From assembly GCA_965277695.1 (NCBI GenBank), contig CBDIDQ010000063.1, forward strand, positions 1-64,000: a stretch of DNA of 64,000 bases, written 5' to 3'. The notes under the pieces were generated by a model that saw nothing but the letters and a program-made list of their open reading frames with translations, was not told the DNA's origin and ran no database searches. Position 1 is the first letter of the stretch, and each line of letters opens with the position of its first letter. Made by a program: the position numbers and the translations under genes. Shown in pieces: positions 44,165 through 53,037 of this stretch. The DNA is from JABSOG01 sp965277695 (GTDB lineage: Bacteria; Pseudomonadota; Gammaproteobacteria; Enterobacterales; Alteromonadaceae).

Positions 44165-45490
44165 TCAATCGGTTTGAAGCGCTGACTCACCAGTTGACGC
44201 GTCCGCCCATAAGCTCGCTATTTGCTTATCACCAGCATTAATCAGCAACCAGGCAATGCAAACTATCCAAGGCAAACTGTGATCAAGATAAAAATCAAAC
44301 GACAAATTAGCCATAACCGCAGCAATCAAGGGTATTCGAACCCGTCCAGCTTTGCGCAGCAATAACAACAACAACGCCAACAACGTGACGCCTCCGGCGA
44401 TGCCGCCATCGTTGATGGTTTGAACAATAAAATTATGGGTATTATGCACACTTGAGCGGGAATTCTCTCTGAGTTTAAAGCCGCCGTTTGAAACCCCCAG
44501 CAGCAAGTTTTCCTGCCAGCCATTATACGAATCTACCCAAAGCCGCCTTCGCTGATCAAAACTAGAATTACTGAATGTCGGCTTAAAATCCTCGATTTGA
44601 ATCGCCTCCCCTTGATCAATTTTCGAGATATAAGGCAAAACGTCACCATATTGAGTGATCAGTTTCGCATTACTGAGAATGACAATATGAGACATCAAAG
44701 CTAGCACCACAAACACCAATGCAGATTTTTTCGGCGCTGAAAAGGAATAAGGCAGCAGTAAAGCAACAATACCGACAAACAACGTCAAGACAAAATTTCT
44801 CGAACCTGATAACAAACCAGCGACGATAAATAACAATAATATCGAAACAAACAACGCTTTACGCCGTAGTTGCCCCTTAACACTTAACCCCCGAGCGATA
44901 ACAATCAGCAGGTATATACTGGCAAGCGCCATAATCGAACCAAAATCAGTACTCATCCTGACAATCGAGTTGATCACCGTCGGATCTGAATAATCTGCCG
45001 CAACAAACCAATCAGTCACCAGCGTCGACGAACTGAAATGAACAAATTGCCATATGCCGACCCATGCCAAAAACATAAAAGCGGCCCACACGATATAAGG
45101 GGTTTTATCAATACACTGTTGTCCAATTGCTCCAACGGGCTGATAAAACAGCAATAGTGCCATGGGCAAAGCACTCCACACAGCAACCGGCACAACACCA
45201 AAATTGGCCAATTGGCTAAAATCCTGATAACGGTGTTGATTAACAAATAAAGAAACCACCAAGATCAGCTGAAACAATGCAAACAACACAATGTGGAATT
45301 TATGCTGCTGCCACAACATTTTTATCCCCACGCCTCGCAGGATGCTCCAGCACGTTAAACCAAACAATAACACCAGTGTTACGGCCACCATCGACAGGTT
45401 GAAAACACCAAATACATCAATCGGTCTCAGCACCGAAAAAAACAATAAGATCAAAAAGAAATGGGTGTGAGTAGCGGACTGAATTTTCAT
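44165..45490 (-). CDS. O-antigen polymerase/ligase-like membrane protein
   Basis: 441 residues with about eleven hydrophobic segments. IVAGLLSGSRNFVLTLFVGI has the SGSR motif of the Wzy/WaaL family. The large periplasmic loop contains NGWQENLLLGVSNGGFKL and NTHNFIVQTINDGGIAGGVT, with the H-N-x5-T-x-N-G-type signature common in O-antigen ligases and polymerases. The start is an ATG. It ends the long minus-strand run that begins near 61767, 48 bases after the aminotransferase. Whether it polymerises or ligates is open; two further candidates are at 6480 and 54819. Confidence 0.82.
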   Translation of the reverse strand: MKIQSATHTHFFLILLFFSVLRPIDVFGVFNLSMVAVTLVLLFGLTCWSILRGVGIKMLWQQHKFHIVLFALFQLILVVSLFVNQHRYQDFSQLANFGVVPVAVWSALPMALLLFYQPVGAIGQQCIDKTPYIVWAAFMFLAWVGIWQFVHFSSSTLVTDWFVAADYSDPTVINSIVRMSTDFGSIMALASIYLLIVIARGLSVKGQLRRKALFVSILLLFIVAGLLSGSRNFVLTLFVGIVALLLPYSFSAPKKSALVFVVLALMSHIVILSNAKLITQYGDVLPYISKIDQGEAIQIEDFKPTFSNSSFDQRRRLWVDSYNGWQENLLLGVSNGGFKLRENSRSSVHNTHNFIVQTINDGGIAGGVTLLALLLLLLRKAGRVRIPLIAAVMANLSFDFYLDHSLPWIVCIAWLLINAGDKQIASLWADASTGESALQTD

Positions 45491-45538
45491 CTAAACAACA
45501 AACTCCTGATAAACAGCAATGTGCAATGCGCGAACATA

Positions 45539-46714
45539 TTAGCGCGTAGCCTCGGTCACAACCCTTTCGATGACCTCAGCGGTTGTAGCCAGCTCTGCTG
45601 ACGTCAATGTCGGGTGGACCAGAAACATTAAACTGGTTTCTCCCAGCTGTTTTGCTATCGCCAGTCGTTGTTTTGGTCTAAAGCCAGTATTGTCGAAGGC
45701 TTTTTCAAGATACACCTCAGAACAACTGCCGGAGAAACAAGGTACACCCAAACCATTGATCTCATTCATAATACGGTCTCGATCCCATCCTTCCTTAAGG
45801 GCTTCAGGGCGCACTTGGACATATAATTTGTAATAAGCATGAACCACATTCTGCGGCACTTGTGCCACTGCCAGCGCAGGCAGATCACCACAAACGTCAA
45901 GTATCCGGGTGGCATTTTCGGCGCGTTTTTGCTGCCACTGCACCATTCGCCCCAATTGAACCAAACCGATGGCCGACTGCATTTCCGTCAAGCGCCAATT
46001 AGTACCAAAGGATTCATGCAACCAGCGAAACCCCGGTGGATGCGTTTTGTTATACACCGCATCCCAAGATTTACCATGATCTTTGTAAGACCACATTTTT
46101 TTCCACAACGCTTCATCGTTGGTGGTCACCATGCCGCCCTCGCCTCCGGTTGTCATTATTTTGTCCTGACAAAAAGACCAAGCACTGACATGACCGATAG
46201 AGCCCACCGACTTGCCCTCATATTTTGCCCCATGTGCCTGAGCACAATCTTCAATGACAAAAAAGTCATTTGCTTGTGACAACGCCATAATAGGCCCCAT
46301 ATCGCAAGGCCACCCCGCCAGATGGACACAAATAACCGCTTTGGTTTTAGCCGTCATAACCGCCTTAATGGTATCGACGGTAATATTTTGCGACTCTGGG
46401 TCAACATCAGCAAATACCGGCGTAGCGCCAATGGTGATGACTGAGCTGACAGATGCAAGGAAGGTACGAGAGGTCACAATCACCTCATCACCTTCGCCAA
46501 TGCCCAAACCCAGTAACGCTAAATCCAACGCCAAAGTCCCATTGGCCAACGCCACGGCATACTTTGCATCAGCAAACTTGGCAAATTCGCTTTCAAATGT
46601 TCTACCGGCCTGACCGGTCCAATAGTTCACTTTGTTAGACAACAGCACGGTTGAAACAGCGTCGGCTTCTTCTTGCGTGAATGAAGGCCACGGAGAAAAT
46701 GGAGTATTTAACAT
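45539..46714 (-). CDS. DegT/DnrJ/EryC1/StrS sugar aminotransferase
   Basis: 391 residues. YAVALANGTLALDLALLGLG, FFVIEDCAQAHGAKYEGKSV and WSFCQDKIMTTGGEGGMVTT (PLP lysine) are clear. The CQDK-x2-TTGGEGG variant is typical of aminotransferases in O-antigen loci that follow a membrane 4,6-dehydratase, making 4-amino-4,6-dideoxy sugars. The WbpM-like dehydratase at 42045 could supply its substrate, although it lies in a different transcription unit. It starts one base after the sugar transferase gene, with AAAGG six bases before the ATG. Third of four DegT-family genes. Confidence 0.92.
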   Translation of the reverse strand: MLNTPFSPWPSFTQEEADAVSTVLLSNKVNYWTGQAGRTFESEFAKFADAKYAVALANGTLALDLALLGLGIGEGDEVIVTSRTFLASVSSVITIGATPVFADVDPESQNITVDTIKAVMTAKTKAVICVHLAGWPCDMGPIMALSQANDFFVIEDCAQAHGAKYEGKSVGSIGHVSAWSFCQDKIMTTGGEGGMVTTNDEALWKKMWSYKDHGKSWDAVYNKTHPPGFRWLHESFGTNWRLTEMQSAIGLVQLGRMVQWQQKRAENATRILDVCGDLPALAVAQVPQNVVHAYYKLYVQVRPEALKEGWDRDRIMNEINGLGVPCFSGSCSEVYLEKAFDNTGFRPKQRLAIAKQLGETSLMFLVHPTLTSAELATTAEVIERVVTEATR

Positions 46715-46715
46715 G

Positions 46716-47312
46716 TTAACCTTTTAGTGTGATCAAAATGAAACGAATGTCTTGAACGAAAGAATAGTTTTTAATGTAATCTTTATTGACCTTGACTTTA
46801 TCAGGCCAAATCACCTCATCATTGTACTTTTCGGGGTCTGACTGAGCAGCCAGTATTTCCTCTTCATTGCGGTATTTCAAAGAAGCGGGTCCAGTTATAC
46901 CGGGTCTAACGGATGTCACCAACGCATCCTCTGCGGTCAGTTTATCAGCATAACCGGGCACATCCGGACGTGGCCCAACAAAGCTCATTTCTCCCAACAC
47001 GATATTCCACAATTGAGGCAATTCATCAATTTTAAACTTGCGAAAAAACGCCCCGCTAGCGGTTATTCTTTTATCCGTCGCCGTGGTAATAGTAGTGTTT
47101 TTACCGCTGCTATCGCGCATTGTTTTGATTTTTGCGATGCTGAACAGCGAGCCATGCCGACCCACCCGCGTTTGCCGATACAGACCATTTGAACGGGTCT
47201 CCACAGAGGCAACAATCCAAGCAATCACCATCAGCGGTGATAAACAAATCAGTCCGCCAACAGCAAACAAAAAGTCAAATGTGCGCTTTAATACTCTGTC
47301 GCTAGTCGTCAC
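46716..47312 (-). CDS. Initiating undecaprenyl-phosphate sugar transferase (PglC/WcaJ-like)
   Basis: 198 residues, the short PglC-like form. One membrane segment (FDFLFAVGGLICLSPLMVIA, about 11-30) is followed by YRQTRVGRHGSLFSIAKIKT, the DELPQLWNIVLGEMSFVGPRPDVPG region with the catalytic Glu and GPRP motif, and VRPGITGPASLKYRNEEEIL. It loads the first sugar 1-phosphate on undecaprenyl phosphate. The start is GTG with AGGAG upstream. A partial second initiating transferase lies at the left edge (1-309), so two lipid-linked glycans may be started. Confidence 0.95.
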   Translation of the reverse strand: MTTSDRVLKRTFDFLFAVGGLICLSPLMVIAWIVASVETRSNGLYRQTRVGRHGSLFSIAKIKTMRDSSGKNTTITTATDKRITASGAFFRKFKIDELPQLWNIVLGEMSFVGPRPDVPGYADKLTAEDALVTSVRPGITGPASLKYRNEEEILAAQSDPEKYNDEVIWPDKVKVNKDYIKNYSFVQDIRFILITLKG

Positions 47313-47361
47313 GCCAATCTCCTGGTAAAAAAGGGGTTAAACATTCTATTCATATCAATCA

Positions 47362-47820
47362 TCACCGCTTGAGATTACTGATCAACGCATCTTTGATAAC
47401 TAACCGCTGGTCCGCGACCTGTGTATGCTGGGCTTCTGCTAGCATCGGCAGTGCTGGCCAACCCGAATCGAGCCAAGTCAAACCATTGAATTGTTGGTCT
47501 TGCCCATATCTTGGAATAACATGATAATGAACATGATGATCCACCATCATCAGCATTAAATAATTAAGAATGTCGTGATCAAATGTTTGTTTTAGTGTTT
47601 TCTCGACCACCGCTATCATGGTGTGCAAGTCAGCCATCTCGTCTTTGGTCACCTGCGCAAACGTCTCAGCATGACGATTCAAAGAAAGAATACCCGCACC
47701 AAGTGTTGCCTGACCCGGACGCACTGACCAACACCAAGCAGCAGAGCGGTAAATGGTCAATGTTTCGATTTCAAATTTTTCGCTGAACTGTGCCAGCGTA
47801 TGCGTTTCTTTTACAGACAT
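47362..47820 (-). CDS. HIT family nucleotide-binding protein
   Basis: 152 residues. VDHHVHYHVIPRYG is the histidine-triad motif (H-x-H-x-H), and GAGILSLNRHAETFAQVTKD matches the upstream conserved region of HIT hydrolases and transferases. These act on nucleoside phosphate esters such as dinucleoside polyphosphates or nucleotide sugars. It sits between a methyltransferase and the initiating sugar transferase, both on the same strand with gaps of 35 and 49 bases, so it is likely part of the operon. The role in glycan synthesis is unknown; recycling or control of a nucleotide sugar is a guess. Confidence 0.88.
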   Translation of the reverse strand: MSVKETHTLAQFSEKFEIETLTIYRSAAWCWSVRPGQATLGAGILSLNRHAETFAQVTKDEMADLHTMIAVVEKTLKQTFDHDILNYLMLMMVDHHVHYHVIPRYGQDQQFNGLTWLDSGWPALPMLAEAQHTQVADQRLVIKDALISNLKR

Positions 47821-47855
47821 ATCGTTCCCCTGTCATCCATTTAGACACAAAGTGC

Positions 47856-48878
47856 TTAAGTTTCATTTTTCTGCGCAATCACCACAAAAAAACCGCCTTC
47901 CTGATAGCCACTAAATGCCATGCCAATATCAACCATCCATCTTTGTAGCGCATTGCCGAGTTTATCTGGTTTGAATAGTTTCTCCGCTGGTTCAATGCTG
48001 GTAAAAGGAACCGTTTTCGGTAGGCTGTGAATAAAGCTAAAGTCGTTTTGTTCCAACCAGCCCAACACTTCACTGACAGTGTGCTTGGATTCATGAGGGT
48101 TTTTATATTGATCCATAAACCAAGCGTTTCTTTTGGCTTTGCCAATCGATTCACTGGAATTACGTTGGTCCAACGATTTAAATTTATCACTGGTCATATT
48201 GAATATCATCCGACGCAAGTCAGTCACCAAACGCCCATATTGATGATAAAGCCCGATTAAGATGTAACCTTTGGGTTTAACCAGTGTGGCGATGGATTTA
48301 AATGCCAAGCGAGGATCACTAGTATGATGCAGCACCCCGTTTGAAATCACCAAATCAAAGGTGTTTGGTTTAAAGGCTGGACGAAACAAATTCATTTGAT
48401 AGAAATGGGCTTTGTCGAGCCCGTTGGCCTGCCTGAAATCATCAGCCATCTTCAGCGAATTGATACAGATATCGGTGCCGATCACTGTTCTGTTAGCAAT
48501 CGAAAGGAAATTACTCATCTGCCCAGTACCGCAACCACATTCGAGGATCCGAGTACCAAAAGGAATTTGCTCAGAGAGTAAATTAGCAAAATGACTCTGA
48601 CTGGCTTTATCGATGAGACTACCGACATCATCAAATTCATCGTAGTTGGGAAAAGGAGTCTCTTCATAAAAGGATTTCATTTCCTCTGTGACATCTTTTT
48701 TTGCTGAACCCCACTCATTGGCAAAAAATAATGACGGGATGCCGTCTACTTCATCATAGTGCTGCTGACAATCACCACAGCGAAAACCGTCATTCTCATA
48801 ACCCAGATCACCTTGACACTTGGGGCAGCAAAACAGTGCCAGATTATCAAGTATAAATTGCTGATCATTATCTTTCAT
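47856..48878 (-). CDS. Class I SAM methyltransferase with N-terminal zinc ribbon
   Basis: About 340 residues. The N-terminus has a Trm112-like zinc ribbon (CPKCQGDLG...CGDCQQHYDEVDGIPS). The methyltransferase core has ILECGCGTGQMSNFLSI (motif I) and FDLVISNGVLHHTSDP (motif IV). The C-terminal 100 residues (MDQYKNPHESKHTVSEVLGW) match a group found in O-antigen loci. It probably O-methylates a sugar or carboxyl of the glycan. The frame is open to 48908; I prefer the ATG at 48878. No terminator is evident in the 106-base gap upstream. Confidence 0.85.
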   Translation of the reverse strand: MKDNDQQFILDNLALFCCPKCQGDLGYENDGFRCGDCQQHYDEVDGIPSLFFANEWGSAKKDVTEEMKSFYEETPFPNYDEFDDVGSLIDKASQSHFANLLSEQIPFGTRILECGCGTGQMSNFLSIANRTVIGTDICINSLKMADDFRQANGLDKAHFYQMNLFRPAFKPNTFDLVISNGVLHHTSDPRLAFKSIATLVKPKGYILIGLYHQYGRLVTDLRRMIFNMTSDKFKSLDQRNSSESIGKAKRNAWFMDQYKNPHESKHTVSEVLGWLEQNDFSFIHSLPKTVPFTSIEPAEKLFKPDKLGNALQRWMVDIGMAFSGYQEGGFFVVIAQKNET

Positions 48879-48984
48879 TAGATGTTCTCTTTGCACTTGC
48901 AAACCCATAAATGGTGATGTTTTTAACGCTTAACTCAAGACTACTTTTCGACAATTTGACTGATTTTTTCACTTATCATGTCAC

Positions 48985-50535
48985 TTACCTTGGCAATAAC
49001 CTATCCAGGATAAACTGGTGACCACGGCGGTTAAAATGTGCGCCGTCCATATACAATGCCTTGGTACGGTTTAACTCATCATGATAATGGGCCAAAAAGT
49101 CAGGCACCATATTGACACACTCGATGTTATATTCTGCGGCCAAATCACATATTCGGTTGTGCTTCCAATTAGGTCTGCCTAGCCACTTCATTCTCCACTC
49201 ACCGGTATAACCGTATAACGTGATATTGATGCCTTTATCCTGCAACGATTTAAGGTAGTTAAACATGATTGCCAGCTTTTCATCTAGGGTGATGTTTTGT
49301 TTCACTTTCGATTGGTAGCTATCGCCAATGCCATCAAGTAATTGCGACAATTGCACCATATCATCGCTGCTGATAGTTTGGTATTCAGCCAGCAGTGGTT
49401 TTACTGCGGTGATCGCTTGCACCGCCGCTTCATCGTGGTTTGCTGACAACAAGCCAACCATCAATTTAACCAAAGCATCATAACCGTCGTCGATTTTATT
49501 ATTACTGCCGAATCCCAGCCTAGAGTGGAGGTAATTGCCAATATTAACCAGCTCTGTCGGGCTGATGGGGTTGATGTTCAGTTGATCGAGTAAAACCGCC
49601 AACTCTTGGGTTAATTCCAACAATCCATCACGATTATTGTTGCGGTAATGCTCGTCAATATCAGTGACCAACTCAGCCAACCGTTGCTGACTCATCACTT
49701 CATCCATAGCTTTAAGCTCATCAATATAAGCAGTGACTTTATCCGAGTGCAGGTCAGTATTTGCGGCTTGTTTTAAATAACCTACCAACAACTTTTTGAG
49801 ATAAATAAAATCCTCTTGGCTGAGCGCATTGCCGTTTTGGCCATCAATCAGTGATTTAAGCAAAAAAGAGAGTTTAGAATATTTAAACGGCACTTGGTGC
49901 ATGATGTCCGAAAACAACACGGTTTTGTTCGCCATGTCTTTACGGGTGATCTTTTCACCAGCGGGGATCTGCCCTTGAAACATTGATGGCCAATACGAAT
50001 TGTCGAGGTTGCCAAAGTCATTCGCTTCATAGAACATCAGGTTGATTCGGTCTGTGGTTCTGGTTTTAAGAAACTCATCAATGATATACATAAATGTTTC
50101 AGGGCCAGTATTTGGAATAGAAAGATTATAAACTGCCTTCTGCTTTTGTTGACCATAACGATAAACAAAAGTGTCTTGCATATCTACCCCGTAACCAAAG
50201 GTTGCAGAATCGCCTACAAACACTTCATCAAAGTGTGTCAAGCCATTGGTTTGTTTGGTATTTCTGTAACCATTACTGTCAGTGGTGATGTTGACAAAGG
50301 TTGGCGTCATCAATAAATCTGCTTGCAGCACCGAATAATTTTTTCTTAAAATTACTGGTAACTGAGTGGATTTGGCATAAATGCTCTCTTCATGTGAACG
50401 GTGTTCAGGCGTTTCATAACGTGGATAAAAGTCACTTTGCGATAGCATATTTAAGCTCGACAATACCCCTTCCATTAATAAAACAGATACCGATAAGCCA
50501 AAAATCAGCAGCAATGCATTTTTAATCCAGTTCAA
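48985..50535 (-). CDS. Membrane-anchored SGNH/GDSL-fold protein
   Basis: 516 residues. An N-terminal membrane anchor (NALLLIFGLSVSVLLMEGVL) is followed by FVGDSATFGYGVDM, where GDS (108-110) is SGNH block I. The C-terminal YMDGAHFNRRGHQFIL has the block V Asp497-x2-His500. Between them lies a long helical insertion (about 215-420) that I do not recognise. This topology, with an anchored periplasmic SGNH domain, recalls proteins that acetylate or deacetylate polysaccharides. The start is a TTG within the end of the carbamoyltransferase gene (14-base overlap), so translation is coupled. Substrate and reaction direction unknown. Confidence 0.75.
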   Translation of the reverse strand: MNWIKNALLLIFGLSVSVLLMEGVLSSLNMLSQSDFYPRYETPEHRSHEESIYAKSTQLPVILRKNYSVLQADLLMTPTFVNITTDSNGYRNTKQTNGLTHFDEVFVGDSATFGYGVDMQDTFVYRYGQQKQKAVYNLSIPNTGPETFMYIIDEFLKTRTTDRINLMFYEANDFGNLDNSYWPSMFQGQIPAGEKITRKDMANKTVLFSDIMHQVPFKYSKLSFLLKSLIDGQNGNALSQEDFIYLKKLLVGYLKQAANTDLHSDKVTAYIDELKAMDEVMSQQRLAELVTDIDEHYRNNNRDGLLELTQELAVLLDQLNINPISPTELVNIGNYLHSRLGFGSNNKIDDGYDALVKLMVGLLSANHDEAAVQAITAVKPLLAEYQTISSDDMVQLSQLLDGIGDSYQSKVKQNITLDEKLAIMFNYLKSLQDKGINITLYGYTGEWRMKWLGRPNWKHNRICDLAAEYNIECVNMVPDFLAHYHDELNRTKALYMDGAHFNRRGHQFILDRLLPR

Positions 50536-52414
50536 AATTAATATTTCCGCTAGCCAAGTCAGTGCCCACTGGCTGTTCGCTTTTAGTTAAAAAATAATTG
50601 CCAATCACCAATACATCCATATTGGTGCGCATAAAACAGCGATAACTATCCTCGGGGGTACACACGATAGGCTCTCCCCTGACATTAAATGAGGTGTTAA
50701 CCAATACTGGCGAGCCAGTTTTCGCCTCAAAAGCGCTGATCAACTGGTGAAATCGTTTATTGGTATCATGATGAACCGTTTGAATTCGTGCCGAGTAATC
50801 AACATGGGTGATGGCTGGCAGCGTACTACGTTGCACTTTCAGCATATCCAGCCCAGACAAGTCTTTTTGCTGTGGCGTAGCCGTGGTTTCAAGCCGTGCG
50901 CTTTGCTTGATTGATGCAACAAACAACATGTAGGGGCTTTTGACATTGATATTAAACCACTGGCTGGCTTTTTCACTTAATACCGCCGGGGCAAAGGGTC
51001 TAAAAGATTCGCGAAATTTAATCTTGAGGTTAATGGTTGATTGCATCTTGGCACTGCGGGCATCACCGAGAATACTGCGGTTACCCAAAGACCGAGGACC
51101 AAACTCCATCCGTCCTTGGTGCCAGCCAACCACTTTCTCGGCCACTAAGGCATCACTGGTGTGCTGGATCAAGCTCACTTCATCTTCAATATAATGATAT
51201 TTTGCGCCAATTTTTTCTAGATAAGCGGCTATTTCTTCATCACTATCTTCGGGTCCTAAATAAGCACCTTGCATTTTGTCCGGCTGATTTTCATCAATGG
51301 TACGTTGATTATCCAATTCTTGATAATATACGCTGCCAGCCACTCCTAACGCGCCACCGGCGTCCCCTGCTGCGGGTTGGATCCAAATATTATCGAACTG
51401 CCCACTCTCTAGCAACTTACCGTTAGCGACACAATTGAGTGCCACACCGCCCGCCAGACAAAGGTTTTTTGACTGCGTGATCTGCTGTGCATGTTTTGCT
51501 TGCTTGAGTACAATATCTTCAACAACGCACTGAACGGATGCGGCCAAGTCCATTTCCCTTTGCGTGACTTTACTATTAGGCCGTTTTGGTTGACCGCCAA
51601 ACAGGGTATGAAACTTGTCGGTCGTCATGGTCATGCCGGTGGTATAGTTAAAATAACTCATATCCAGCTTAAACGAACCGTCCGCTTTAATATCAACAAT
51701 ATGCTGCATGATGAGATCTGCGTAGATCGGTTGCCCATAAGGTGCCAAGCCCATGATCTTGTACTCGCCACTATTGACCTTAAAACCAGTGTAATAAGTC
51801 ATGGCAGAATATAACAACCCCACAGAATGCGGAAAATGAACTTCTGCGAGTATTTCAATTTTGTTGTTTTTGCCATGAGCAATCGAGGTGGTGACCCATT
51901 CGCCCACACCGTCAATGGTCAATATCGCCGCTTCTTCGAACGGGCTGGGATAAAAAGCACTGGCGGCATGGCTCAGGTGGTGCTCACCAAACATGAATTT
52001 GCTTTCAATAGCAGACCTGAACGCTTTAATTTGCTGTGGTGTAGCATCCGGGTCGATTCGTTTAAACAGGGTGATAAATTCTCTGGCAAGGGTCTCTCTG
52101 AGAAACAGTTTTTTCTTTAACCACACCGGAATTGATTTTAAGAACTGCTTAAATCCACTCGGCGCTTCGGCCAAATATGTTTCAACCAGACGTTCAAATT
52201 TAACAAAAGGTTTGTCATAAAAAGCAATAAAATCAATATCATCAAGGGTAATTTGGGCTTCCTTGAGACAATACTGAACAGCATTAATGGGAAATTCAGG
52301 ATCGTGCTTGACCCGCGAAAAACGCTCTTCTTGCACCGCCGCAACGATTTTTTCGTCATGCATCAGCACCGCAGCCGAGTCATGGTAATAAGCAGATATA
52401 CCCAATATGTACAT
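50522..52414 (-). CDS. Carbamoyltransferase (NodU/CmcH/SxtI family)
   Basis: 630 residues. YILGISAYYHDSAAVLMHD and VQEERFSRVKHDPEFP start the YrdC-like/Kae1-like N-terminal domain; FGEHHLSHAASAFYPSPFEE carries metal-binding His residues. AAILTIDGVGEWVTT follows. The C-terminal domain has MEFGPRSLGNRSILGDAR and VLVNTSFNVRGEPIVCTPED. Family members transfer carbamoyl from carbamoyl phosphate to a sugar hydroxyl. The two small membrane genes immediately upstream (DUF5989 and SxtJ-like) make a module also seen around saxitoxin SxtI. The ATG is eight bases after the DUF5989 stop. Confidence 0.95.
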   Translation of the reverse strand: MYILGISAYYHDSAAVLMHDEKIVAAVQEERFSRVKHDPEFPINAVQYCLKEAQITLDDIDFIAFYDKPFVKFERLVETYLAEAPSGFKQFLKSIPVWLKKKLFLRETLAREFITLFKRIDPDATPQQIKAFRSAIESKFMFGEHHLSHAASAFYPSPFEEAAILTIDGVGEWVTTSIAHGKNNKIEILAEVHFPHSVGLLYSAMTYYTGFKVNSGEYKIMGLAPYGQPIYADLIMQHIVDIKADGSFKLDMSYFNYTTGMTMTTDKFHTLFGGQPKRPNSKVTQREMDLAASVQCVVEDIVLKQAKHAQQITQSKNLCLAGGVALNCVANGKLLESGQFDNIWIQPAAGDAGGALGVAGSVYYQELDNQRTIDENQPDKMQGAYLGPEDSDEEIAAYLEKIGAKYHYIEDEVSLIQHTSDALVAEKVVGWHQGRMEFGPRSLGNRSILGDARSAKMQSTINLKIKFRESFRPFAPAVLSEKASQWFNINVKSPYMLFVASIKQSARLETTATPQQKDLSGLDMLKVQRSTLPAITHVDYSARIQTVHHDTNKRFHQLISAFEAKTGSPVLVNTSFNVRGEPIVCTPEDSYRCFMRTNMDVLVIGNYFLTKSEQPVGTDLASGNINFELD

Positions 52415-52422
52415 TTTATACC

Positions 52423-52572
52423 CTAAAAAACAGCGTAAATAAAAGGCGCTATCACGCTGCCCTCAGTAAGTACAATCAGCGTACCCAACAGCACCATAGA
52501 GATGATAATGGGCATCAACCAGAATTTTTTTCTGGTTTTCATATATAACCACAATTCTTTTAAAAACGACAT
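52423..52572 (-). CDS. DUF5989 small membrane protein (SxtK-like), 49 residues
   Basis: A 49-residue reading frame beginning MSFLKELWLYMKTRKKFWLM and ending SVIAPFIYAVF. A basic amphipathic N-terminus is followed by one transmembrane helix (PIIISMVLLGTLIVL). From memory this matches DUF5989, small proteins found next to NodU-type carbamoyltransferases, equivalent in position to SxtK of saxitoxin loci. It lies 49 bases after the SxtJ-like gene and eight bases before the carbamoyltransferase. It is short enough to be missed by automatic gene callers. It probably anchors or assists the carbamoyltransferase at the membrane (inference). Confidence 0.85.
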   Translation of the reverse strand: MSFLKELWLYMKTRKKFWLMPIIISMVLLGTLIVLTEGSVIAPFIYAVF

Positions 52573-52621
52573 TTTGAGTCACTACTACCTATAATTTATA
52601 ACTACGATTTAAAACTAAGAT

Positions 52622-53008
52622 TTAAAATTGATTCTTCAATGAGCCTGGCTGTTTTTCTCTGGGCAACCAGTAACTAGACTGCGTTTTGTCTATTTTCTTA
52701 TTCAGCAGGTCTTTGCCCATGACTTTCAACACCAGAGCCATCGGGGTAAACACGCAAAAAAACAAAATGCCCATCACCAGCGGAGAAACAACACCGCTGA
52801 TCAGTCGACCAAATCGCTGCCAAATATGGTATAACCACTTTACCGAGGATGGCAAAAAAAAGGCTGCCATTAAAAAAAGCACAGCACTAACCAGTGACCA
52901 TACCGGATAATAATCGTAGTTGAACTTTACACCGACAAAAACCACGGCAAAAACCGTGGCAAATATCAGCGAAAATGACTTTAACTCTGCTGGTGTTGGA
53001 GATGGCAT
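52622..53008 (-). CDS. SxtJ family membrane protein
   Basis: 128 residues. Hydrophobic segments at about 11-27, 34-54 and 70-95 (SGVVSPLVMGILFFCVFTPM) are followed by VLKVMGKDLLNKKIDKTQSS and a WLPRE tail, the pattern of SxtJ proteins. They occur beside carbamoyltransferases of the NodU/SxtI type in saxitoxin and polysaccharide loci, but no activity is known. AAGGA lies six bases before the ATG. It belongs with the DUF5989 and carbamoyltransferase genes immediately downstream. Confidence 0.85.
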   Translation of the reverse strand: MPSPTPAELKSFSLIFATVFAVVFVGVKFNYDYYPVWSLVSAVLFLMAAFFLPSSVKWLYHIWQRFGRLISGVVSPLVMGILFFCVFTPMALVLKVMGKDLLNKKIDKTQSSYWLPREKQPGSLKNQF

Positions 53009-53037
53009 CTGCGATCCTTAAATGGTTTCACACCGAT

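Noticed and set aside
52423..52572. Non-coding gap between the carbamoyltransferase and the SxtJ-like gene
   Set aside because: Translation gives a clean 49-residue membrane protein matching DUF5989, so it was reported as a gene instead.
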